DNA of 37,365 bases from an uncultured Acidobacteriota bacterium (lineage in GTDB: Bacteria > Acidobacteriota > Vicinamibacteria > Vicinamibacterales > UBA2999). The notes beneath the pieces are model-generated. The model was not told the origin of the DNA, did not search any database, and was given only the letters and a program-made list of their open reading frames with translations. Position numbers and translations under genes: made by a program. Every line of letters begins with the position of its first letter. The stretch's first letter is position 1. Of the stretch, positions 1-7,397 are shown piece after piece. The DNA is taken from assembly GCA_902826065.1 (NCBI GenBank), contig CADEDM010000017.1, positions 6,373 through 43,737 on the forward strand. Direction: 5' to 3'.

Positions 1-929
1 CCGCGGCTGTTGAAGAGCTGATAGTCGTTGCCGGCGCTCCCGGCAAACGAGGTATTGGCCGTCAGGTTGAGGGAAGGGAAGTACTGCGACTTGGCCGCCC
101 CGACGTCCGCCCGGGCCGCGTCCTCGGCCGCCGCCACCCGGAGCACCTGCGGCGCCTGGTTGGTGGCCTCCGCCATCAGCGCGGCGGTGTCGACGATGGC
201 CGTGACCCGCAGCAGGCTCGAGTCCTGTTCCGCGCGGACCCGGCCGGTTTCTCCCACGGCCCGGGCCAGCGCGGCCTCGTTCCGGGCCAGCTGGCTCTGC
301 TCGCTGGCCAGCTGGAGGCGGGCTTGATTGAGGTTGACCGTGGCCTGGAGCGAGTCGGCCACGGTGGCGGCGCGGGTGGCCAGCTTGGCAATGGCGATCC
401 GGAACTGTTCCTCGGCCCGGCGGATGCTCTCGAGCCGGACCTTGACGAGTTCCCCGGCCTGGAGCGCGTTGACGAAGGCCTGGGTGGTGCGGAGCCGGTT
501 CTGGGCCCGCTCGTACTCGAGCCCGGCGGCCGCCTGGGCCCGCTGGGCGCGGGCGGCGGCGATGTCCTTGCCGCGCCGGAACCCGGTGAACAGGTCGTAC
601 GAAGCGTTGGCGCCGAGGTTGAGGCCGGTGCTGCTGACCCCGCCGGCCAGCACTTCGCCGGTGACGGGATCGACCCGCGAGGGGCCGTCGGAAAAGCTGG
701 TGTTCCAGTTGGCCGAGGTCCGGAGGTCCGGGAGGAAACTCGAGTAGGCGGCGCGGACGCCGACTCCCCGGTCGCGAACCGTGCCCTGGGCCTGGACCAC
801 CTGGGGGTCGACGGCCTCGGCGCGGCGGAGGGCCTCGGCCAGGGTGATTGCCCGCGGTTGAGCGGCCAGGGGAGCGGCCAGGGCGCAGACCGTGGCGAGG
901 GCCCAGGGGGCGGCGCGTTTGAGAGCCAT
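1..929 (-). CDS. TolC-family outer membrane efflux protein, C-terminal part beyond window
   Basis: The frame opens at an ATG (927-929, read on the minus strand) and stays open to the window edge, giving 309 complete codons. The start of the protein, MALKRAAPWALATVCALAAP, is a signal peptide ending near AAQ. Next come the TolC-family opening ITLAEALRRAEAVDPQVVQA and long alanine-, arginine- and glutamine-rich helices such as LARNEAALARAVGETGRV. A strand-like ANASYDLFTGFRRG segment marks the first repeat, and SQYFPSLNLTANTSFAGS near the edge looks like the second. TolC proteins form trimeric outer-membrane channels that work with inner-membrane pumps and periplasmic adaptors; no pump gene is visible because the gene runs out of the window. 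The family call is firm, the transported substrate unknown. Confidence 0.9.
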   Translation of the reverse strand, partial: MALKRAAPWALATVCALAAPLAAQPRAITLAEALRRAEAVDPQVVQAQGTVRDRGVGVRAAYSSFLPDLRTSANWNTSFSDGPSRVDPVTGEVLAGGVSSTGLNLGANASYDLFTGFRRGKDIAAARAQRAQAAAGLEYERAQNRLRTTQAFVNALQAGELVKVRLESIRRAEEQFRIAIAKLATRAATVADSLQATVNLNQARLQLASEQSQLARNEAALARAVGETGRVRAEQDSSLLRVTAIVDTAALMAEATNQAPQVLRVAAAEDAARADVGAAKSQYFPSLNLTANTSFAGSAGNDYQLFNSR

Positions 930-1015
930 GGACAAAAGTACCGCCGGCCGGATCGAGGGTTAAGGGTACGTCGGTCGGCCTATGGGATGCTCACCTGTAC
1001 GAAAAGGATGCACCG

Positions 1016-1381
1016 CTACGGCGCGAGGCGCGGGTCAGGCGGAGCCGGGGGGGGGGGCAAGAATCCGTGGGCAGCGGCCTGGGCCAGCAGCTCGACCCGG
1101 TTGTGGGCGCCGAGACGGGTCATCGCGATTCGGAGGTGATGGACGGCGGTGTGATAGCTGATCCCGAGGCGGCGGGCGGCCTCCTTGGTCGAGAGGCCGG
1201 ACGCCAGGCAAGCGATGAGGTCGACCTCTCGCGGCGAGAGGCTCGGGCCGCCGGGAAGGCGGGAGGGGATGGGTGCGTGGTGCAGGGCCGGGGCCAGGGT
1301 GCCGGGTTGGTCGAATATTTGGACCTGGAGGCGGGGAGAACAAGCTAGGAAAAAACCTTGGTTGGCCTGGCGCTGGCGGTG
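1016..1381 (-). CDS. LuxR/GerE-type helix-turn-helix domain frame without a normal start codon
   Basis: On the minus strand an open frame runs from a TGA at 1382-1384 to a TAG at 1016-1018. It encodes a good LuxR C-terminal DNA-binding domain: LSPREVDLIACLASGLSTKE, then AARRLGISYHTAVHHLRIAM and RLGAHNRVELLAQAAAHGFL. No ATG, GTG or TTG lies between the upstream stop and the domain. A CTG at 1295-1297 would give 93 residues. An 11-base G run (1047-1057) lies in the last codons and is a likely place for a sequencing or replication slip, but it would affect only the C-terminus. It may be a small orphan LuxR-type regulator with a rare start, or the remnant of a larger one that lost its N-terminal part. 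The domain identity is secure, gene status is not. Confidence 0.55.
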   Translation of the reverse strand, partial: HRQRQANQGFFLACSPRLQVQIFDQPGTLAPALHHAPIPSRLPGGPSLSPREVDLIACLASGLSTKEAARRLGISYHTAVHHLRIAMTRLGAHNRVELLAQAAAHGFLPPPPAPPDPRLAP

Positions 1382-1578
1382 TCAAGAGGTCAAAGGGCCC
1401 TGGGGGTATCGCAAGAATTTGCGGATGGTGTGTTCCCTGCGACGATTGCAGTTTGGAATGTCCGAACGTCGCCGCGGTGGTCGAGTGCAGCGCCCCGGTT
1501 GCTTGCCCCTCGCGCGGAATGAACTCGGCGCCTCGGTTCGACATTCCGTTTGACGAACGGATACCAACAGGGGGCGTC

Positions 1579-2064
1579 GTGTTTCGAGGCGGCTGGCACA
1601 CTTGGGCGGGCCTTGCGCTCGCGGGTCTCGGGCTCCTGGCCTGTAGGATGTCGGATCCTGTCGACCGATGGAAGCTGAGCGACGGAAGTGACTTTGGGGT
1701 TTTGGCTCGCGCTCAGGATACGGTGGCGACGCTTCTGTTCGATCCCGCGCAGTGTTTCGAGTGTTCCTCTTCGCTCGGGCGGTGGCTGGCCTGGTCGAAC
1801 GATGGGAGCCGGCGCGTTACCCTGGTTCTGTCCAGGCGGCCCAACGCAACGGAGCGAGCCCTACTCGTCAGCCGGCGAATCAGGCCGATCAGGTGGCTGA
1901 AAGATTCAACCCAAGTCCGAAGTTGGCCGGCCGCCTTGGTCTGGGTTCGAGGGAGAATTGCAGACTCCGCCTTTGGTGCCAGGCAGGTCCAGGCGCTCGC
2001 GGCGCGGTGGGTCAACGGTCAAGGCTTCGTCGCCGGCGGCAGGCAGGCCAGTCGCGACCAATAG
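1579..2064 (+). CDS. Thioredoxin-like lipoprotein with CFEC motif
   Basis: GTG at 1579 is chosen because it follows a purine-rich AGGGGG stretch and starts a lipoprotein signal (GLALAGLGLLAC, lipid cysteine at residue 22). The product has 161 residues. The mature part looks like a reduced thioredoxin fold: a strand TVATLLFDP, then C59-F-E-C62 at the head of a helix (SSSLGRWLAW), a second strand RRVTLVLSRR, and SWPAALVW, where the proline sits where thioredoxins have their cis-proline. An earlier ATG at 1519 would add a poorly coding extension. It lies 32 bases upstream of the six-cysteine peptide gene, so an oxidoreductase or thiol-handling role toward that peptide is a reasonable inference. 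I do not recognise a named family. Confidence 0.65.
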   Translation: MFRGGWHTWAGLALAGLGLLACRMSDPVDRWKLSDGSDFGVLARAQDTVATLLFDPAQCFECSSSLGRWLAWSNDGSRRVTLVLSRRPNATERALLVSRRIRPIRWLKDSTQVRSWPAALVWVRGRIADSAFGARQVQALAARWVNGQGFVAGGRQASRDQ

Positions 2065-2096
2065 TCGATGTTACCCTCAATGAAAGGTGGTGCCGG

Positions 2097-2285
2097 ATGA
2101 CAAGGTTACTGCTACGTTCGATGCTTGCGGGAGCAGCGATTGCCCTGATCGGTGCGGTCCTTCCGAGTTCGGGCTCCGCGCAGGGAGCTTGTGGTGCGAA
2201 CTACTGCTGCAAGATCCGGGTGTCCACTGGGGCCTGTGACGTGCCGGCCCTGATTGGGTGCACCCTCGGCTGCTGGCCAACCTGA
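2097..2285 (+). CDS. Small exported peptide with six cysteines
   Basis: A 62-residue frame starts at ATG 2097, a few bases after AAAGGTGG, a usable ribosome-binding site. Residues 1-28 (MTRLLLRSMLAGAAIALIGA, ending PSSGSA) form a typical signal peptide with likely cleavage before Gln29. The remaining 34 residues contain cysteines at 32, 37, 38, 47, 55 and 59, including a CC pair and a CTLGCWPT end. This is enough for three disulfides or for metal binding. It sits between a thioredoxin-like lipoprotein and a run of beta-propeller proteins. In Bacteroidetes, small secreted NVEALA-type peptides are found beside 6-bladed propeller lipoproteins, which makes this arrangement suggestive. No sequence family is recognised and no function is claimed. 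Confidence 0.7.
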   Translation: MTRLLLRSMLAGAAIALIGAVLPSSGSAQGACGANYCCKIRVSTGACDVPALIGCTLGCWPT

Positions 2286-2371
2286 CGCCTGACGATCTGA
2301 CTTCAATGGCCTGCCTACCGCCAGTGCCGATCGCACCTCGCAACGTTGCCGCGAACCGCCGGGGTTTCTCC

Positions 2372-3517
2372 GTGCCCACGCGAACCAGTTGGGCGTACTC
2401 CCTTTTGACTGCAGTGTCGGCGTGTTCGAGTGTTCAGGGGCCGCCTGTCTGCCAATCCTGGCGCTTGTCCCCGGCCGACTCGGTCGTGCTGGCCGAGGAG
2501 GACACCGCGTTCGTCGGGATGCCCGGCGCCTCGATAACCGTCGGGATCGCTGGTGAGTGGTACATTCCCGACGCCAGCCAGAATCGGGTCCTGGTCTTCT
2601 CGCCGAGTGGCTCCCTGATTCGAATCCTCGGCCGGCAGGGCCAGGGCCCCGGCGAGTTCGCCGGCGTGGGTCCGTTCGGGGTCGCGGTCGACTCGCTCGT
2701 CCTGATCCCCGACTTCGGTGGCCGCCGTCTCAACGTGTACCACGCGACCGGCGCCCCGATCGGTTCGATCCCGTACGACGGCTACCTGGCCCGTCTTGGC
2801 CGCGATCGATCGACGGTCTGGCTCGGCCTGCTAGACCTCGGCAATCGCCGCGCGCTCCTGTCGGTGTCGGCGGAACGGCTTCGCCACCCGGAGGCGATTC
2901 AGCCGTTGGTGGCCAGCCTCGTTCCGACCCCGGCCCAGTACCGTGAGTACCCCCGGCTGCTGGATTTCTCCGACGTCGCGGTAGCGGCCACCGGTGACAC
3001 GCTCGTCTATGGATTCGGCGGCCTCTCGTTCCTCGTCCGAACCGTGCTCGGGGCCACAACCTCGGATACGGTCGTCGTTCCGACGTGCGGGCGACGGGGA
3101 AGCCCCCTCGCCGCCGTCGGTGACCTGCTCAAACGGCGCCCGCGGGCCCCGGAAGAAGACCTCTCGGTATCCGAACAGACGGCCGCGGCACTCTCCGCGC
3201 TCCTGAACATCTGGCGGCTGGAGACGGGGGAGTACCTGGTCTGGTATCAGGATCCGGTGATCGAGTCCCGGGGCCGCATCCTGAAGGGGGTGGCCTTCCT
3301 GTCGATCCTGTCACCGGACCTTCGGCGGGCCTGCGTGGACGCCCGGATCGAGGCGCCGGGCATCGGACGGCCCCGGCTGGGCCTGGCGGGCGACACCGTT
3401 CTCGTCCTCGATCAGGTCGTGAGCACCGCGGCCCCCGACCGGGCCACGACGGTGGTTCGGAAGTACCCGCTCGACAGATCGAACTGTCAGTGGGTGTCGA
3501 CGGCGCCGGAGACCTGA
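2372..3517 (+). CDS. 6-bladed beta-propeller lipoprotein (first of four)
   Basis: GTG at 2372 gives a 381-residue protein with a lipoprotein signal (AYSLLTAVSAC). ATG at 2306 or 2258 would lengthen it, the latter overlapping the peptide gene. The propeller signature ILGRQGQGPGEFAG follows a VLVFSPSGSLIR strand, and repeated strand pairs such as LVLIPDFGGRRLNVY and DTVLVLDQVV fit an NHL-like beta-propeller. Such proteins are exported, usually surface or periplasmic, and are thought to bind ligands or proteins; no catalytic residues are seen. It starts the run of paralogues at 3860, 4969 and 7394, which share the motif but little else by eye. The family assignment is good, the exact start less so. 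Confidence 0.8.
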   Translation: MPTRTSWAYSLLTAVSACSSVQGPPVCQSWRLSPADSVVLAEEDTAFVGMPGASITVGIAGEWYIPDASQNRVLVFSPSGSLIRILGRQGQGPGEFAGVGPFGVAVDSLVLIPDFGGRRLNVYHATGAPIGSIPYDGYLARLGRDRSTVWLGLLDLGNRRALLSVSAERLRHPEAIQPLVASLVPTPAQYREYPRLLDFSDVAVAATGDTLVYGFGGLSFLVRTVLGATTSDTVVVPTCGRRGSPLAAVGDLLKRRPRAPEEDLSVSEQTAAALSALLNIWRLETGEYLVWYQDPVIESRGRILKGVAFLSILSPDLRRACVDARIEAPGIGRPRLGLAGDTVLVLDQVVSTAAPDRATTVVRKYPLDRSNCQWVSTAPET

Positions 3518-3586
3518 TCTCGTCGCGGCCCTGGGTTGCTGACCAGAACCTCGAACATTCAATGATGATGTCCGAGTTTTCAAGGC

Positions 3587-3820
3587 ATGCCGATCGTCAG
3601 AGCCAACCACCAGGAGGCGGTCAGTCGCCTCCTCCGCCGGTACCCGGTGGTCGCCATCCTGGGGGCCCGCCAGGTCGGCAAGACGACGCTGGCTCGCTAA
3701 CTTGCGGCCGACTGGTCCGGTCGCGTGACGACGTTGGACATGGAGGACCCACGGGATCGGGCCCAGCTCGCCGACCCGACCCTCGCGCTCGGGCGGTGTC
3801 CGCCGGGCGAATCCTGACCG
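3587..3820 (+). pseudogene. Broken AAA-type ATPase of the AAA_14/DUF4143 kind
   Basis: From ATG 3587 the frame reads MPIVRANHQEAVSRLLRRYP and then VVAILGARQVGKTTLAR, a classic Walker A P-loop (GARQVGKT) as found at the start of DUF4143-type ATPases. It is cut by an in-frame TAA at 3698-3700. The same frame continues with LAADWSGRVTTLDMEDPRDR and AQLADPTLAL, which is the expected next part of the family, so the stop is a nonsense mutation in a once-longer gene. After about 3785 the similarity fades and only a fraction of the usual roughly 400 residues remains. These ATPases move between genomes and often appear as isolated cassettes. The remnant lies inside the propeller cluster and probably marks an old insertion. 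Confidence 0.75.
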
Positions 3821-3859
3821 ACCTCTGACCTGCGGGTAGCGCGACCCCGGGAGCCCTCG

Positions 3860-4882
3860 ATGCTGGTGATGGTTGCCGCCCTGCTCTCGCATCCGGACAC
3901 CGTGCGGGCCCAAGGTACCGCCTGCCGGGAGTGTGGAATCGCGCTGGTCGACGCACGCCCGCTTGGAGTGGCCGAGGGGTTTCCTGTCGACCAGGCCAGG
4001 CTCTCCGTCGCCGTGACGCTGGATGGACGCTTCGTCACGACCGGCATCGGCCCGCCGGGGACGGTCGCTGTTTTCGATCCGGATGGTCGGTATCAGGCCG
4101 CGGTCGGTCGGGTCGGAGGCGGGCCCGGCGAATATCTCGGACCCACCCGCGTGATCCGGGGCTTGGCCGGGCAGCTGCTGGTGATCGACCCGGACCAGGG
4201 TCGGATTACCGTGCTGTCACCAACCCTCCAACTGGTCCGTACCATCCCGATGACCAGGCGGGTCGATCGACTCGCGGAGTCCCCGGTCGGTCTCGTGGGC
4301 GAGAATTTCGAGGAGCCGGGCCTCTTCCGCATCCCTGACCGAGGCGGCTGGACGGCCTTCGGCCAGCCCGAGGGGACGCGGCCCGCCGCGCGAGAGATGA
4401 CCGTCTCGTCGGTGGAGCATCTCTGGACCGCTCGAACCGACCAGTATGTGCTCGAACGATGGAACCCGGACGGCTCGGTCGGAGTGGTGGTCTCGCGTCC
4501 CGTGCCTTGGTTTCCAGGTCCGCCGGGCCCGGTCGACTTGGCTTCCAAGCCGGCTCCACCGGCCATGGCCGGTTTTTTGGCCGACTCGGCCGCCAACCTC
4601 TGGGTGCTCATCGCGGAGACGCGACTGCCGTTCCAGCCACCGGTGGTCATTAGGTCGGACGGGCGGCGGGAAATCGATCTGGATCTCTGGCTCTCGCGGC
4701 GCGACACCCGGATCGAGGTCATCGACTCGCGGCGGGGGACGGTACTGGCCGAGGGCAGGCACCGAGGCCTCATCTGGCCCACGGGGACGTTTCCGCTGGT
4801 CTACTCCGTTCGGGACCCGCTCAACGACCCGGTGGTCGTCGTGCGGAGGCTGGTCCTGGCCACGGGCGGCGGCCGTCGGTAA
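3860..4882 (+). CDS. 6-bladed beta-propeller exported protein (second of four)
   Basis: ATG 3860 follows GGGAG at suitable distance and opens a short signal peptide (MLVMVAALLSHPDTVRAQG). The 340-residue protein has CRECG just after the cleavage site, the propeller motif AVGRVGGGPGEYLG, and successive strands TVAVFDPDGRYQAAVG, LLVIDPDQGRITVL and VVIRSDGRREIDL. It is closer in layout to the next gene than to the first propeller. No lipobox is visible, so it is probably soluble in the periplasm or secreted. Ligand unknown. It lies 86 bases before the next propeller gene and directly downstream of the ATPase remnant. Confidence 0.8.
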   Translation: MLVMVAALLSHPDTVRAQGTACRECGIALVDARPLGVAEGFPVDQARLSVAVTLDGRFVTTGIGPPGTVAVFDPDGRYQAAVGRVGGGPGEYLGPTRVIRGLAGQLLVIDPDQGRITVLSPTLQLVRTIPMTRRVDRLAESPVGLVGENFEEPGLFRIPDRGGWTAFGQPEGTRPAAREMTVSSVEHLWTARTDQYVLERWNPDGSVGVVVSRPVPWFPGPPGPVDLASKPAPPAMAGFLADSAANLWVLIAETRLPFQPPVVIRSDGRREIDLDLWLSRRDTRIEVIDSRRGTVLAEGRHRGLIWPTGTFPLVYSVRDPLNDPVVVVRRLVLATGGGRR

Positions 4883-4968
4883 CGTATTCCCGGAGTGGCT
4901 GCCGGCGTGGGCGAGCGCGGCGACTGGTGCCGTGGACAATTGACGTGTCTCTCCTCTCCGAGGTGACG

Positions 4969-6126
4969 ATGGCTTGGCGCGGAGTGCCGGTCACGTTCGC
5001 GATCGGGTACGGGATGTCGGCGGCCCCCTGCGTCGCTCAGAGCGTGAGGGATCTGGAACTGGGCGCGCCGGCCCTCATTGTCGAGAACCTCGACGGGCGC
5101 CCGATCGGTGCCATCGGGGATGTCCGAATCCTGAGCGATCGGACGGTGCTGGTGTCGGACCGAACCGACAATCGGCTGGTTCGGATCGGACTCGATGGAA
5201 CGACGATCGCTAGGATCGGCCGCATCGGCGGCGGTCCGGGCGAATACCGGCAGGTCTTCAGCGTTACGACCACTCCTGACGACACCGTATACGTCTTCGA
5301 CCCGTCTCAGGGCCACGTCGTGTTTGGACCATCAGGTCGCTTTGTTCGCGTACGACCGGTCCACGGCCCCGGTCCGCGGCCGCCGTTCCCGGTGGGTTGG
5401 ATGGCCAACGGGCTCGGCCTCGCGTTCGATGAGATTCCAGGCCCGTTTCGGGATGGCCAGTGGACAGACTCGGCCCGGGTCCTCCTCGTTGGACCAGACC
5501 TGCAGCGGGTCGCCACGCTCGGCGTCGAGCCACTTGTCCTCCGTCGCCGGGAGCGGGGAGAGCCCGGCCCGGTACCCTTTGCCCCCCGACTCCTGGGGCT
5601 CGCCATCCGGGGTCACTACTGCTTCGGGTTTTCCGCTCATCTCGAGCTTCGGTGCGGCAAGGTCGGCTCGAATGCGCTGACCGTCGTGGTCGACGACCGC
5701 CGTGCGGGACCCGTGACCTCCCGGCTGATGGTCGAATACCGACGCCGAACCCTCGCCCCTCCGGGCGAACCGCTCGCTGCCGTCCCCCCGGCCCTTCGTG
5801 GTCAGCGGGTCGATTTGGTTGCCACGCTTCGATTTCCCGACAGCCTTCCGGTCATGGGTGCCCTGCTTGGCGATTCGGAGTCTGGGGAAATCTGGGTGCG
5901 TGACTACGTGCCCGAAGATGAACTTCCTGGCGCGGATCTCGATCAGCACCTGGTGGAGGAGCGGTGGACCGTCTTCAAGCTTCCGACGAAGCGCCTCGGC
6001 CGGTATCGATTGCCACGGGGCTTCCGCCTCAAGGACGTACGCGGGCACCTGGTTGCCGGCATTGCCCACGACGAGGACGGAGTGCAGCGCCTTGTCGTCT
6101 ACCGCCTGCCGAGCGACGGTCGATGA
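4969..6126 (+). CDS. 6-bladed beta-propeller exported protein (third of four)
   Basis: ATG 4969 is preferred over GTG 4927 because GAGGTG lies just upstream and the shorter form begins directly with a signal-like segment (VTFAIGYGMSAAPCVAQ). The product has 385 residues. Visible propeller elements are DVRILSDRTVLVSDRTDNRL, then RIGRIGGGPGEYRQ and TVYVFDPSQGHVVFG; late strands include GEIWVRDYVPED and FKLPTKRLGRYRLP. The stop codon overlaps the next start as ATGA, so it is translationally coupled to the plug-domain protein. That coupling suggests the two products act together at the cell envelope. The binding partner is not known. Confidence 0.82.
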   Translation: MAWRGVPVTFAIGYGMSAAPCVAQSVRDLELGAPALIVENLDGRPIGAIGDVRILSDRTVLVSDRTDNRLVRIGLDGTTIARIGRIGGGPGEYRQVFSVTTTPDDTVYVFDPSQGHVVFGPSGRFVRVRPVHGPGPRPPFPVGWMANGLGLAFDEIPGPFRDGQWTDSARVLLVGPDLQRVATLGVEPLVLRRRERGEPGPVPFAPRLLGLAIRGHYCFGFSAHLELRCGKVGSNALTVVVDDRRAGPVTSRLMVEYRRRTLAPPGEPLAAVPPALRGQRVDLVATLRFPDSLPVMGALLGDSESGEIWVRDYVPEDELPGADLDQHLVEERWTVFKLPTKRLGRYRLPRGFRLKDVRGHLVAGIAHDEDGVQRLVVYRLPSDGR

Positions 6127-7397
6127 GGCCCTGGACTCTTGCCGCCTCCGTGATGGTAGCGGCCCTCAGCCTTCAACTCGTCCGTCGTGCTGAGGCCCAA
6201 CCAGCCCGGACTCGGAGTTGCGAGCGCCTGGTCGCTGGCGACGGCCTTCAATTGGGCGACGCGGATCTGGACCGGTTGGTGGAGTGCGGTCCAAACGGAG
6301 GCGCTCTCTTGGGACGGATGATCAGACGGGCCGCGACGATCGCCGACCCGGGCGAGCTGGGACCTTTGGCCAAGGCCGCGCTCCTCGTCACCGACAGCGC
6401 CGTGCTCCGTTCGGCGCTTGTGCTCGCGGGCGACTCGGCCGCGACCCCAGCGGCCCGGGTGTTCAGCCTGTTCGTTGCCCTGACGCAGATCGAGCCTCGA
6501 GCCGACTTCGCCGAGGGCGTCGGGTTTGGCGCCGTTCTGTCTGAGGATCGGGAAGCTCGCTGCGGCCTCGCGCCGAATCGCCGCCGGGTCCCGCCTCGCG
6601 TCCTCACCCGACTTCCGCCTGCCGCCCCTTGGCTCGTTGCGCAGGCCGCCGCCGCGATTGCGCGATCGTCCGCCGAGCCATCCGTCCGGCTCTTTGCCGC
6701 CTGCGTTCACCATTCCGTCGACGAGGTTGCGGCGGCGCCTCCTGTCAGCGTGGCCGGGCTGGTGCGCGATTCCGCGGGTCGCCCGATCGCGGGGGCCGAG
6801 GTCCTCGCCCTCGGCAGCGGGATGCTGGCGAAGGCAAACACCGCCGGCGAATTCCGGCTCGAGAACCTAGTGGCGGGGCCGGAGCTTCTCGTCGCTCGCG
6901 CGATCGGCTTCCGGCCGGAGCGTTTTCCCGTCACGATCGCGGTGGACGATCCACTGTTCGTGGCGGTGGTCCTCGAGGTGGCGCCACCTCAGCTCGAGGA
7001 GCTGCGAGTCACGGCCCATGGCCGAGACTATCGCGGCCGGCTCGCGCAGTTTGCTCGACGCATGCTCAGCTCTCCCGCCCCTCGCTCGTCCTTCATTGGT
7101 CCGGAGGAGATCGAAGCGTGGGGGCACTTTGATTTTGGGAACGTCTTCCGTCGTGCCGGCCTTCGAGTCAGCGGCAACGAGATCGCCTGTCCGAACGGGG
7201 CGTCGCTCGGGTCCCGGGGAATCGCGATGTACGTCTATCTGGATGACGCGTTGATCAGTGCAGCTCCGGGCTTCGATCTTGCGGCGCTTCCGGTCCAATG
7301 GATCGCCGCCATCGAAGTCTATCGGCGGGTCATCGAGGCTCCGATCCAGCACCAGTCGATTGGCGCGGGTTGCGTCGTCCTCTTCACCACGAGATGA
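6123..7397 (+). CDS. Exported protein with CarboxypepD-regulatory-like and TonB-plug-like domains, no barrel
   Basis: The 424-residue product begins with a signal peptide (residues 1-25, ending RRAEA). Residues 30-200 are helical and unrecognised. Residues about 207-285 (VSVAGLVRDSAGRPIAGAEV and following) form a carboxypeptidase-regulatory-like beta sandwich, as seen at the front of large TonB receptors. Residues about 290-424 resemble a plug domain: LEELRVTAHG, FGNVFRRAGLRV, GIAMYVYLDDALIS, and WIAAIEVYRR before the end. No outer-membrane barrel follows. Its start overlaps the preceding propeller stop, and its stop overlaps the following propeller start, both as ATGA. It may be an adaptor that contacts TonB or another receptor. 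The domain calls are good, the role is inference. Confidence 0.75.
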   Translation: MRPWTLAASVMVAALSLQLVRRAEAQPARTRSCERLVAGDGLQLGDADLDRLVECGPNGGALLGRMIRRAATIADPGELGPLAKAALLVTDSAVLRSALVLAGDSAATPAARVFSLFVALTQIEPRADFAEGVGFGAVLSEDREARCGLAPNRRRVPPRVLTRLPPAAPWLVAQAAAAIARSSAEPSVRLFAACVHHSVDEVAAAPPVSVAGLVRDSAGRPIAGAEVLALGSGMLAKANTAGEFRLENLVAGPELLVARAIGFRPERFPVTIAVDDPLFVAVVLEVAPPQLEELRVTAHGRDYRGRLAQFARRMLSSPAPRSSFIGPEEIEAWGHFDFGNVFRRAGLRVSGNEIACPNGASLGSRGIAMYVYLDDALISAAPGFDLAALPVQWIAAIEVYRRVIEAPIQHQSIGAGCVVLFTTR

